Below are positions 46,370 to 56,874 of a stretch of DNA of 64,000 nt, piece after piece (within the stretch, counting starts at the first letter, position 1; each line of letters opens with the position of its first letter). The notes beneath the pieces were generated by a model. It worked only from the letters and a program-made list of their open reading frames with translations. It was not told the origin of the DNA and searched no databases. The DNA comes from Aspergillus flavus (Eukaryota > Ascomycota > Eurotiomycetes > Eurotiales > Aspergillaceae), in contig NC_092409.1 in NCBI RefSeq assembly GCF_009017415.1, positions 3,844,001 to 3,908,000 of the forward strand, given 5' to 3'. The position numbers and the translations under genes are program-made.

Positions 46370-47233
46370 TTAGAGATCGCAGACAAGGTCGTATTCCGAG
46401 TCGTATGGGATTGTGGTTTGGGCTAATTGCGCGGTTACAGTGGTCGTCGCATCGGTTGTCGAGCTGCTTGCTGTCGGCGCAGAGGCTATGGTAGCACCCT
46501 GTGCCGCTATGTTCGTAGATGATACTGTCGACATGCAACTGTCTATTTGGCAGTAGGTCAGAAAATTTGTTGGTGGTCTTCCAAGGTCCAACGTACTTAA
46601 TTGATCCTGACAATCTTGGAGGGAGAAGGTTGATGACTGGTCCGTGTTGGCTATCTAAATACGAGTTAGCAACATTCTGCGACATTCGTTAGTGGTATAG
46701 TGCAATACTGACCTTCTGGCAAGAGTCGAATTGGTTGTTGCAGCTGAAGGATGAACTTTTGTTAGATGAGGATTCCACGTGGGACAGCGAAACATGGGAC
46801 GTGGAATTCAAGGTGAACTACCTTCTCGAGGCTGCTGATTCATAATCCGTCTATGAGATATTGTTTTGGTTATCATTCTGTAATAGGAAAATATCAGATA
46901 GAGACATACAAACGTATCGCCATCCACGCCATACGGCCTTTCAGAATCGCCTGTGTTCGTGACCTTGTACATGTCAACATCAATACATCTCACAAGCCAG
47001 AATACTATGGAACTCACAAGAGGTGTAGAGGCCCCCAATGTTCCAGTAAATGCCTAATGAGAGATTCAAGGTATGAGAGTCTAGCTTCAATCATGATAAC
47101 AGGGTTAGTGCACTACCTGTCGCTTGCCGATAGAGGCTGGCGCGTATACCAGCCCGACTGGATCCAGGATAAGGGCGCGCGCGCCAAAGATCAGAAGAAG
47201 AGTGCTGATGATCATCAACATTGAAGTTGTCAT
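46370..47233 (-). CDS. Small secreted protein with twin CX6C core, 165 aa, seven exons
   Basis: The exons are 47233-47117, 47053-47018, 46963-46910, 46850-46822, 46743-46713, 46654-46597 and 46542-46370; the six introns are 54-78 nt and every junction keeps frame. A signal peptide (MTTSMLMIISTLLLIFGARA) is followed by a KR pair at residues 37-38, a likely Kex2 site. After ERPYGVDGDTF comes a core with cysteines at 80, 87, 104 and 111 (CX6C, 16 residues, CX6C), containing CNNQFDSCQK and FSLQDCQDQLNSC. The rest is Ser/Thr/Ala-rich and ends LVCDL with a fifth Cys. I recall similar fungal extracellular proteins with a DTF...RSC-x-NQ...FS..DC pattern, all without known function. The start at the signal-peptide Met is preferred over one 27 nt upstream. 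Confidence 0.8.
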
Positions 47234-47367
47234 TTCTCGGACTGTTAAATCTTGTGGCATGGATATGATCACTCGGGTACTAGAAAGAGCAGCAGCATCT
47301 TGAATCCAGGTAGTGTTGTGTAATAATATTAATTGGATAAGGGTCAATCATCATCTGGTGGACAATA

Positions 47368-47658
47368 TTACTCCGCATAATTGTCCGTGTCCAGCGGCAG
47401 GGGATTTACATAGATTAGGTTTTCTATTCGACACGGGGCGAATCCTTGCCTGTATGGGAGTGCCGGGGGATAAAGGGTTCTATTAACAGGACCCTTTGGT
47501 GTTTCATCGGTCGCACTATTCCGATAAACATCCACACGCGACATACGGGCAGTGTTAAGAGGTGGTACTGAATAAAACGCATTCGAGCTAGTTTCTGTGG
47601 CAATTAAATACATAGATATCAGGGCAAAAAGAGCTTTTTTGTTTAGTTGGATCACCAT
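47368..47658 (-). CDS. Putative small secreted protein, 96 aa
   Basis: Starting at the Met of MVIQLNKKALFALISMYLIA, the frame begins like a signal peptide: two lysines, a 13-residue hydrophobic core and a small-residue cleavage site near SSNA. The mature part is about 70 residues, with one Cys, one N-x-T glycosylation sequon (NRT) and a Pro/Tyr-rich end. The frame extends upstream to an ATG at 47868, but that part reads less like protein. It lies 135 bp upstream of the 7-exon secreted protein gene on the same strand. No family is recognised; it could be a chance frame. Confidence 0.4.
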   Translation of the reverse strand: MVIQLNKKALFALISMYLIATETSSNAFYSVPPLNTARMSRVDVYRNSATDETPKGPVNRTLYPPALPYRQGFAPCRIENLIYVNPLPLDTDNYAE

Positions 47659-48111
47659 AGGTTTGTCCAACCAAGCTATCGAACAGAAAGAAGAGACGGT
47701 GAGATGGAGGATACCACTCATCTCAGGATCTCTATGAAGAACCAATGCTTCGAGCGGGGGAATCAAAGATAACAAGCCAACCATCAATGCTAAAACAAAC
47801 CGCTGTACGTGGAAAGGAGCGTGATCTTGGGAAAGGAATGACAGGCGTTCTATATGAACAGTATGCAACCAACAGAGTCATTGAAGGTTGCACACCAAAA
47901 GAAAAAAAAGAAAAAAAAAAGAAGACCCAATATATCTTCACCAACAAGCGCCAATGATAACTGCGTAATACTCGTACAAACTTTACAGTGTCAAAACCAC
48001 TGGACCATCATGTACTGTGCCCACATCTAAATTGTAAATTGAAAGGGCCAGGTACGGCCAAAGAAGGCTGCCACGTTAAAACCGCCGGGGAGTGACAAGC
48101 ACCTGGCTCGT
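47659..48111. other. Intergenic
   Basis: This separates the putative 96-aa gene from the Mid2-like gene. It includes an A-rich tract near 47900-47920 and no other feature. Confidence 0.35.
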
Positions 48112-48951
48112 TTAGAAATTCGATGCGGCATTGACAGGACCGGGGTTATGGTATTGGTCCAAAGTGCTCTTGAAAGGTGTTCCACCAGCGCCGGGGCTGG
48201 GTGCCTTCTCTCGAAGGCCTGAGCCGACAGCGGTACCGCTCATGAGGTCTGTAGCTTCATCGTTGTCGTGGGCATTACGCTTGCGTGCGTGAATCCTCCA
48301 GGCGACCACACCAAGAGCACCGATCAAGATTGCACCACCTACACCAACAACAACACCAATGATGGTCTTCTTCTGGTTAGAAGAGAGACCCGAGCTCTTC
48401 GAATCCTTCTCTTCCCCGTTCAGGGAAGGAGAGTCGGTCGCGCCTACAGGAGCGGACGAGGTGGTGGTAAGCGTGGTGTGTACAGGTGTTCCACTGACCG
48501 TCTGGATAGTAGTGAGGGTCTTCACAACAGGGGTTTGGGTAGTTTTCGAGCTGTTGTCTGCTGTAGTTTGGGAGTTGTTGTCGTTGTTGTTGTTGCTATC
48601 AGTTGTAGGTCCGCTAGTGGTTGATGCCGATGTCTTAGTCGGCTGGTTGGCCGTGGTTTTAGGGGGGTCTGTGGTGGAAGTTGACGAGTCTGATTCCGAT
48701 GTTGTTGTGGGGTCAGCCTTGGTGGTCGTTGGCTTGGTCTCACTAGTTGTCGAAGTGCTTTCTGTAGATTCGGACGAAGTCGAAGAAGTTGATGATGTAG
48801 ACGATGTGGATGTTGTGGTAGCATCAGTCTTGGTAGGTGCGGCATCCTTAGAGGTAGCGACATCTCCGCCCGTAGCCGCTACGCTCTGACCGGAGACAGC
48901 GGCTAACAGGGACAAAGAGTATAAGAGGAACGAAAGACTCGAGACTCGCAT
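48112..48951 (-). CDS. Mid2-like cell-wall stress sensor candidate, 279 aa
   Basis: It is a single exon. The architecture is: signal peptide (MRVSSLSFLLYSLSLLAAVSG); a long Ser/Thr-rich, presumably O-mannosylated ectodomain (residues ~22-190); a transmembrane helix at about 196-218 (GVVVGVGGAILIGALGVVAW) followed by RIHARKR; and a ~55-residue cytoplasmic tail. This matches the Mid2/Mtl1 group of sensors, which feed Rho1 and the Pkc1 wall-integrity MAP kinase cascade through Rom2. No Cys-rich WSC domain is present, so it is not a Wsc-type sensor. Other Ser/Thr-rich membrane proteins share this layout, so the sensor role is inferred. The start at 48951 gives the signal peptide; an upstream in-frame ATG (49029) would bury it. 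Confidence 0.7.
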   Translation of the reverse strand: MRVSSLSFLLYSLSLLAAVSGQSVAATGGDVATSKDAAPTKTDATTTSTSSTSSTSSTSSESTESTSTTSETKPTTTKADPTTTSESDSSTSTTDPPKTTANQPTKTSASTTSGPTTDSNNNNDNNSQTTADNSSKTTQTPVVKTLTTIQTVSGTPVHTTLTTTSSAPVGATDSPSLNGEEKDSKSSGLSSNQKKTIIGVVVGVGGAILIGALGVVAWRIHARKRNAHDNDEATDLMSGTAVGSGLREKAPSPGAGGTPFKSTLDQYHNPGPVNAASNF

Positions 48952-51900
48952 GGTGGGCGGGTGATGCGGGATGAAATCAATCCAAGTAGTCTCGATCCGA
49001 AGGTCCGGAGGCGATGAAGCGAAAGACAAAGCGATTCAATCTCGTGACTGTATGACTGACGGATACTCCGGAGACTTCCAACGAGAGGATAGGAGGTGGC
49101 AGGAAGGGGAATTAGAACAAACGATTGTACGTATCAAGAGGGGAAACTCAGTGAACTGCAGATGCAGGAGGGGTTAACGAAAGACTAGATAGATATACGT
49201 ATGAGAGGCACGATGTAGGTACGAGAAGAGAAAAGAGCGTAAGGAGGCGGGATAGAGATGAAAAAGGATTGGAGACGGAGGGCTCATTGAAGAAAGGGAA
49301 AAGCGCGCGGTCCCACTCTGACTGGTTCCTCCGGCTAATCACTCACTCATCATGTGTCGGCTTGGTTGCGAGGGACGCTAGTCCTCATTCTTTTCTCTCT
49401 CTTTTTCTTTTTCTCTCTTTTTTTGCCCTTGTTCCATGCCACACACGGTTAGTGAGGTCCGATCTAACTAGGATTTTACCGAACAGGCGGACCAATGCAC
49501 CAATACCAGCAAAGATGCCCGATGTGGGTGTGCGCTAGTGTCAACTTGGAAAACTAGGCCTCCCCACTGGCCAGTCAGTAAGTGCGGGCTGAGACATTCT
49601 AGCCAGGGAGACCCGTCAACATGCTAAAAATTTGGAGCGCTGGGGGGATTGTGTGCCTGACCTCTCGGGGCAGAAACTCTGTTTGGCTCCGCTATTCTTT
49701 GCTATCACCATTAGTGCATACGACCGTTTCCTTCTTAGCCCGTCAGCTGTCAATGTTCGTCTACAAATGGGGTAACATCAGAGCAATTGTCCATGCATAA
49801 GTGGAAAATCGTGGGTGAGATGATCTTCCTGAAAACTGATTAAATTCAATCAATAGAAAAACTGTGCTATTTTAAGGAACGTTCCACGGTACGCCTGCCC
49901 AGAAACCACAGGACACTTGGCTGCTGAGTTGTTTGACATCGCTTATGCACCCATGGTTCTTAGCTAATGCTACATAGAGGAGCACAAACAATCACGGACC
50001 TTTTACTAGTATCTACCAGAATTCCAAGAGCAACAGCAATAAAAAAACGGAACATCCTCGGGATTTCTACTCCGTACTGAATTCCCTATTTCTCTTTAGG
50101 CCCATCTGTTACTAGTACGTAGACTACCTATTCTGTTCCGGTACTGCCGACCGGGTAAACGCCGATCGTCTTCAGTTGAGACATTCAAGCCCTAGCAAAT
50201 CTTACGCATTAATTGTCGGTCTGTTGGCCACCCGAAGACAGACCGGAAGGATTCGTAATATCGCTGTCCTTCGCGCTGGATCACCTCTACCTCGTAAGAT
50301 CAGTATACGGGATTTTCTGACTCTATATGGCTGTGCACAGCTGCATCATCTGACAACTCTTCCCACGACGCAGGGTGTGATGATCGACAACAGGTGATGA
50401 GTTCTAGATTCTGAAGTTCTGGACCACTGCCTTCTTCTTCCTCTTTTGCCGCCTTATCATTTGCTCGTCACTTCGAATGAACGTGGACTAACTTAATCAG
50501 GCGTACTTACTGTGCGTCATAATACTCAGGGTACATGTACTCCGGACGAGCCACTTGCATACATTAGTAATGCGAATCTAGTGAGTAACACTCACATGAC
50601 TCGATGAATTTTGTTGTGGAGGCGAGGGTCATACAGGTTCATAAACGTTCGAGAGGATTCCTGATCTGCCAGCGCGATGCTCGAACATTACTGAGATTAT
50701 TCGTCGCCACTGTTCGTGGCCGCCCAACGGCCCTGTCTACTAACAATTACCTATATCACCTTGTCCTACAACTGGTATAGGTGACCAGATCAAGCCCTGC
50801 GTTTATCCCCTGTCCCGTAATCTCCGGCTAGCACGGCTGCCCGGGGACTCTCCAGCCCTTCTTGTTCCAGGAGATGGATGAATGACTTGGCCCTACATAC
50901 GATAACATATTTACAACGTAGAGACTACTAGCCCACCTTAAAACAAGGAGCCACATAGCTACTACATGGCACAGAGGAGGAGGTGTCTTTGATGGGTGTC
51001 AATGCCATGTTTCACATTTCCAGGACTTCAAAATGAGGCACCGACACCCTCGCAGCATACCTACTGCAATTCTGGGGGTCCGCCGAGGAATGGTTTTATA
51101 ATGTGCCTTTGTTCGAAAAGAAGCTTAATGGTGGTATCCTTAGGGGGTTGGGATCCAGTTGGTAGCTTACGAGTTATATAACAAATGGAGAGAGTATGTT
51201 TCGGAAGTTCGGAAGACTGCGTGCTCCTTGCAACAATCGCGCGCTACGAAGGACCGTTTATTACTGTCCTTAAACATGTCTATACTCTGGGTTGACCCCA
51301 CTTGCTGTAAGTGGCTATTATGTGAAAAGAAGACAAGACACCTACCAAGAATTCATCACCAACATCAACCACAAGAGATGATGTGGGTCTCATGACGTGT
51401 TTTTGATCGTGTACTGCTTAAGCCTAAAGCATGAAAAAGCGTAATGATCTTAGAGTCAGCGCATGTACATGCTGACACATGCCTGCTAGCTGTTACTCTA
51501 AGGTGAGTCTTTATCTCCACGGTTTCGCATATCAATCGACATTCATGGAAACACCCAGTTTATAACCTTTAAATCAGGAGAACACTGGTTTCAGGGTCAA
51601 AAGAACAGTATTCCAATTGTACATGCACTTTATGTATTGCTTTCTAGTGATATGTACGCGTCCAACTTCAAAGCCCAACAAGACCACTGACAGAACCGGA
51701 TGGGCAAAGCAGATGAAGCGGTTGGCGTTTTATCTCCGGATGGAATGAGGGAAGTAGCTCACGGAGCAGAAGAGTTACAGCCCAATCTATATCCGGTCAC
51801 ACAAGCGTGTGAAATCTAAAATCATAAAATGAACAGCGATGGTGAAGGAGGAAGAAAAGGAAAAGACAGAAGACAGGGACATAAAAGAAGCACTAAATTG

Positions 51901-51969
51901 GGTATCATAGTAGTCATAATCGTACACGGAGCTTGTGGAATGATCAAAACCATATACCGAAGCTCATCA
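48952..51969. other. Gene-poor region
   Basis: There are 3.0 kb with no supported gene after checking both strands and possible spliced frames. A 12-bp palindrome, GCATGTACATGC, lies near 51462. The left 500 bp is probably the promoter/leader of the Mid2-like gene. Confidence 0.4.
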
Positions 51970-52433
51970 TTAGAACTTATTTGGTGGTTTTCCTTTAAGT
52001 TGGTCCTTGATCTCTTCCTTAAAGTATTCGACGAACTTGCTCAAACCGGATCCTAGAGATGTCATCAGCACCGGTTCGATACATGGGCATTCCAACCTAA
52101 AAGCATATGAGTGCCATACCATTATTGTCTCTATGAGTACCTCCCATTTCTTCAGGAGGTACCCCATGTTTTAGATGTTGGACCTTTTGGTGGACCCGTC
52201 CCACCATTCTGTGAAACGCCGGGCTGGCCAGCAGCTATACGAGGATATATCAGCGTGGAATTCGCGCGTAGGCGGTTATGTAGATGTGCATACCCGAGCA
52301 GTGAGCCAAACCTAATTGGAGGGGAATGAGTCAGTCATAGATGACATCGAGGATGGCAGCAGAAAGAAAGCTGGTCTGGAACCACGCGATTACGTACCTC
52401 GAAAGTCCGGAGCCAGAACATTCGGAACACCAT
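51970..52433 (-). CDS. 83-aa protein, Mrx7-like (mitochondrial) candidate, four exons
   Basis: The exons are 52433-52398, 52311-52294, 52234-52120 and 52052-51970 (36, 18, 115 and 83 nt), each with consensus GTANG donors and TAG acceptors in frame. The reading begins MVFRMFWLRTFEVWLTARL and continues ASPAFHRMVGRVHQKVQHL, then GVPPEEMGGT and SKFVEYFKEEIKDQLKG. This resembles short fungal proteins related to the yeast MIOREX component Mrx7, which associates with mitochondrial ribosomes and expression foci; the conserved idea is an N-terminal hydrophobic/aromatic helix and S-P-x-F-H...V...I/VH-x-KV. Because its exons are tiny, it is easily missed. The family link is from memory and moderate; the gene structure itself is well supported. 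Confidence 0.75.
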
Positions 52434-53847
52434 CTTGCGAATGGGCTGTTAGTACGTAGTAATCAAGCCTCAGGAGGCAAATTTATGGAGAATGTCGATG
52501 GTAGTTGACGAGCAACGAGACCACAGGCCTCAGGAGCTAAAGGTAAAAAGAGAGGGAAGAGGGAGAGAAAAAGCCGAGGAGGTTTTTTCTGTGCTGTCGG
52601 AGAGAAACAGAAAGGAGACTAGTCAGAAAGTGGCCTTTCCCAAGAGTCAAGCCTTTAGCTGTGCCACAACAGATGACCTGCAGCCAGTCAAAAGCGACGG
52701 TTTCAGTCCACCAGCCCGGATTAATTTTGTGGCCAGTTAATTCGACAAAACTCGTGCAACGGGAGGAATTAAACGTGGAATGTGTTATCATTACTTCTTT
52801 TAGGTAGATCTATGGATCTGATCGTCTTATAGAAAAATTCTCCAGAACTTCTCCTGTACAACAAATTTAATTTTTATTTTGATTGTATTTTATTATGACC
52901 ATTCCTATCTGATTATATATCTTTTTCTTTCTGTGTTACTTTACTTTTTATTCTCTTCCCCCAAATTCCAAGATTCTTCTATTGTTTGCCTTCTTCAAAT
53001 TACATCACCGTCCATGTCACGCCGACAATTCCATTCTCATTGAACCCCTGCCGTGATTCCCTGGAAAACCTTCTCGATTCCTTCTTTCGTTCTTTGCTGT
53101 CTTGAACTTCTCCAATCATCTGCAGAACCTGATCTGACTGTTACATTGATTCCGACACTTGCCGCCTATAATTACTTCTCCAAGTCCTGGACTGCTGGCA
53201 CGTCCTTCAAGTATAGAAGTGCGGGGGAATAACGGCTTTTTTTTTATATATTTTTTTTTTTTCTCTTTCTCCTTTTCTTCTTTTTGCCCTGCTGCGAGGG
53301 GTATCTAATATCTTTGTTTAATTTTCTCTTATTTTGCTTTCCATTGACATTGTGCCCCTCGTTCTATCTATATTGCGTGCTGTGATTCCGTGGTTTTTTT
53401 TTATATAATAATTCGCACCAACCCCATCGTTCTTTCTGTCTTCAGTGAGAGGGAACGTTATCGACACTGCGCGGTGTCGTGAGTTTCCACGTCGTTGGTC
53501 TCCGAATTCGCCGATATCCGCCCACTAAGATTTGGCAGCGATTTGCTCCGGTAAGATCTAAAAATCTGGCCAAGCAAATTACGACGAGGGGCAGCTTCCA
53601 CAGCTGTCCCGATCTGTCCACACTACAGATATCGTCCCTGCCGCAACCGCCGAACGGCGCGAACGACGATCCGTCCGGCATTGAGGGGGAACTTGTTACT
53701 GCACCACCTTCCCGCTCTACATCGCCCGACGCCTTCAGCCTCCGCTCCGGACCCCGAAAGCTTGTGTCGACTAAGAAGCGGGTCTCAAGAAAGGCGCGCG
53801 GCGTCCTGGGCAAGGTTCGGGCCTTCCAAAGGATCGCTGCGGCCAAA
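52434..53847. promoter_or_regulatory. Divergent intergenic region and 5' leader of the phosphatase gene
   Basis: From ~52900 the plus strand is T/C-rich and leader-like. A 9-codon uORF (53014-53043, MSRRQFHSH) lies in it. From 53449 to 53847 a frame is open in phase with the phosphatase but has no ATG. A GTAAGA at 53551 could be a leader donor. Confidence 0.45.
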
Positions 53848-55266
53848 ATGGCTCATCCCACCATCAAGATCGATACCAACGTCCAAGCGACCAAGCGCGC
53901 CCTTCCCGAAGACAACGATGAAGGCTTCGATGTCTTAGATGGGCCCGATCAGGATGACCCGGGTCTGGAAGCTGGAGATACTGAATCCGTTCCGCCTTTT
54001 CTTTGCCAGTCCGTCTTAGGTTGGTTCGCTCTTGTTCCCACTACCCCGGATGTTCGTCCTTTTCCGGCAAAGCTAATCAGATGACTGTTCCATTCTCCAG
54101 AGATCCATCAAAAATTCGAGGAACTTGAATGGATACAGCGGACACGTCTTGCAGAAGGAATGCTCGCCAACGACCCCTCCCATCGTTGGGCGCTGGAGGC
54201 CGATCCGGAGGTCAAGGCAAGGAACCGATATGTCAATGTGCAGGCGTGGGCAAATTCTCGTATCCATCTTCGGGTAAACGATGGCGAGTGCGATTTTATC
54301 AATGCTTCGCCCATTACTCTGAAGGATTCTGTGTCCCAGGAGGAGAGAAGGTATATCGCGACGCAGGTAAGCATGCCGCGTCCTGGTAAATATGTGTGCT
54401 CTCTAATCATTTGATTCCAGGGACCGAAAGTAGGAAATATCTCCCACTTCTGGCACATGGTATTCCATGAAACGAAGGAAGTGGGTGTCATCGTTATGCT
54501 CACCCAGACGTTCGAGTCCGGACGAGAAAAATGCTCTCAGTATTTCCCTCTCAACAGCGATAATCCTTTGGTACTTCTGCGGGAAGACGAACGTGATCCA
54601 TTTGTGAACAACGAGAACCACCCTACCGGAGATGGAAGCGTCGTGGGCGCGGTTGCGCTGCTAGAGACCACTTTTGACGAGAAGTCTCGTTCCGAAATCC
54701 GCAAGCTGCGACTCACTTTGGGTGCCGAATCGAAGATCGTTTGGCATTTCCTCTTTGCTGGCTGGGCGGATTATTCCAAGCCTGAAGGCGATGACCGCAG
54801 CGCTCTTCTTCATTTAATCGAGCAATCAGGCTCCAAGAGCACCCCGGATAACCCACGTATTGTGCACTGTAGTGCTGGTGTCGGCCGAACAGGCACTTTC
54901 ATTGCCCTCGATCATCTCCTACTGGAGCTTCAATCTGACCAGTTGTTGCAAGTCACTGACCCAGAGGTTGACCCAGTCTTTGAAACGGTCAACCAAATGC
55001 GCGAGCAGAGAATGATGATGGTCTACAATGAGATGCAGCTGCAGTTTATTTACGAAGTCTTGCGAGAACAAACCGACCGGAAGCTTGGGAAGGTTCCTGA
55101 AATCACCGGGCGAAGGTCCGATGAGCGGTCGTCGAAAATGGCTAAGTTATCTACCGAGTCCGAATATCTGCCTTCCTCGAAACCAGAACTGGAACCTGTC
55201 TCAGATCGTACCTTCACACCAACCAGAAGCTGGTCGGGAACGCCAGAAGTCTCCGATAACGAATAA
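53848..55266 (+). CDS. Protein tyrosine phosphatase, classical PTP family, 427 aa
   Basis: The exons are 53848-54019, 54101-54366 and 54421-55266. The classical PTP motifs appear in order: RNRYVNVQAW (substrate-recognition loop region), DFINASPI, FWHMVF, the mobile loop HFLFAGWADYSKP, and the catalytic P-loop VHCSAGVGRTGTF with Cys near residue 296 and its Arg. Then comes the Q-loop region TVNQMREQRMMMVYNEMQLQF. It should dephosphorylate phosphotyrosine, in fungi typically on MAP kinases (as Ptp2/Ptp3 or Pyp1). The general-acid loop is WAD where most family members have WPD. The ATG at 53848 is the first in frame and has a strong context (CCAAAATGGC). The C-terminal ~65 residues look disordered. 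Confidence 0.9.
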
Positions 55267-56107
55267 TGGCTTTCTCGCTCTTATTTTCATTCCGTCGCAT
55301 TACGGACAAGTCATCAGGCCACGGCAGGGCCGAATTTCACTGTTATATATATAGTTCTCTTAATAGCTTTCTCATCCGTTTCCCAAGTTGCAGCATTTAC
55401 GACGAACCATGAGTTCCTGACTTGCATTCGGTCTCACGCCTTCTTTGCGCTTTATTGCATAACATCTTACTACGTTTGAATATCCAATTTACGACACTTA
55501 TGTCTACCCCTCGTGTGTGTGCTAGAAGTCTTGTGTGGGAGCATTACTGCCCATGTTTATGATTCAGTTCCACCTTTAAGGTACTGAGAATCCTATACGC
55601 AATGCTTCTAGCCTCTTTTTCGCAACCTTTATTCTTCGCTGTATAATTTTTACCGGGCTGTACGGTTATAGCATGAAAACTGGTGTAAGAGTAAGATAAT
55701 AGGATTTATTTTCAGCGATATTCTGCTCCGTATGCTAAAAAGCACAAAGCTTTTGACCTTATTTACAACGCCGGAAGTCCCTGATAAAAAGAACACGCCA
55801 AAAAGTCGAGCCCTAATGTACGAGGATGGACCGCAAATCCACATATAGAGATAGTCACGAGTAAGATCGTAAAGAGTGTTATGTCCTGCAGATAAATCAT
55901 CAAACAAGCTGAACAACATAGCAATACCGATCTGATATTGCTTGTAGGAGGGCGTAAAACATGACGGGTGAATCGGTGACACAGATCAGTCATGAGGAAT
56001 AGAGTTGGCATTGGTAAGGATGGCATGGCGTGAAAGTTGGCCTTCCCTGCAACAATGACGAGGTATATTTCATAACAATTAGATTTTAGATCCTAATGTA
56101 GATCGAA
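55267..56107. other. Convergent 3' region
   Basis: There are 841 bp between the phosphatase and VanZ-like genes, AT-rich, with no convincing gene on either strand. Confidence 0.4.
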
Positions 56108-56874
56108 TCAGTCATTTCGTTTCTTCCCCTCTCCCTTGTCCCCATTAACAGCAGGGGCAGAAGGTTTCGAGCCTTCCGCGATCAAACCGGAAGGCTCATC
56201 CACACCGTCGTCTGAATCCCAGTTATCGACGGCATTCTCATCCCAATTGTCGACCTCACGCTCCAGATTCGTGACCCCCGTTTCCTGGGGCCCTAGCCCC
56301 TCCTGATCATGGTCGGTCTCACTATGACCGGGGCCAACGCCGAGCTCAACATCATCTGTGGCGTCTCCAAGAGCTCCGAAGCGGGCTTTGCGCCGCCTCT
56401 CCAGCATCCGCCGGTGGTACCAACTGCACAAGCCGACTGCGCCGAGACTACCCACGATATTGGCGAGAAGGTCAAACGGGTCAAACGAGCGACCATTGGG
56501 GAGGATTCCTTGGACAATCTCGGAGCCAATTCCCAGAACGGCGGTGCAGACAATTAAGGTCAATTGTAGCGTGCGTCGGCGGGTGGTGTCGGGAATCCAG
56601 TAGAAGATGAGAGACAGCAGGAAGAACGTCACGACATGGAGAAGCTTGTCATTGGGTTGTAGTTGCGATGGGACACTTGAGGATGCACTGTGGGGGAGGA
56701 GACCGATATAGGCAGCCAAGAGCAAGAGGAAGACGAAGGCGCCTGCGGAGTTTCGGATAGTTAGTCACTGACGATGTCGGATGAATGTCTATTATGATTC
56801 CTGGAAGAGAAGGAGGAAGCTGTGAATCTTGTCAACAGAGGCAACATACCCGCGAAAGGATAGCGGATCCGCAT
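56108..56874 (-). CDS. VanZ-like membrane protein, 219 aa
   Basis: The exons are 56874-56850 (25 nt) and 56742-56108. The joined start reads MRIRYPFAGAFVFLLLLAAY. Four hydrophobic segments follow within the first ~125 residues, with the VanZ-type features NDKLLHVVTFFLLSL and GRSFDPFDLLANIVGS. The tail (~90 residues) is hydrophilic, acidic and repeats the unit DNWD. The bacterial namesake lowers teicoplanin sensitivity, but fungal VanZ-like proteins have no established function that I know of. It is probably an integral membrane protein with a cytosolic tail. Divergent from spt7, with 617 bp between the start codons. Confidence 0.85.

Noticed and set aside
48359..48889. 176-codon Val/Ser-rich plus-strand frame
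   Set aside because: It is the antisense of the Ser/Thr repeat tract of the Mid2-like gene, which forces a Val-rich mirror frame.
55650..56026. Overlapping minus-strand frames of 110 and 87 codons
   Set aside because: Two overlapping frames with hydrophobic content in AT-rich 3' flanking DNA; no signal peptide or homology that I recognise.
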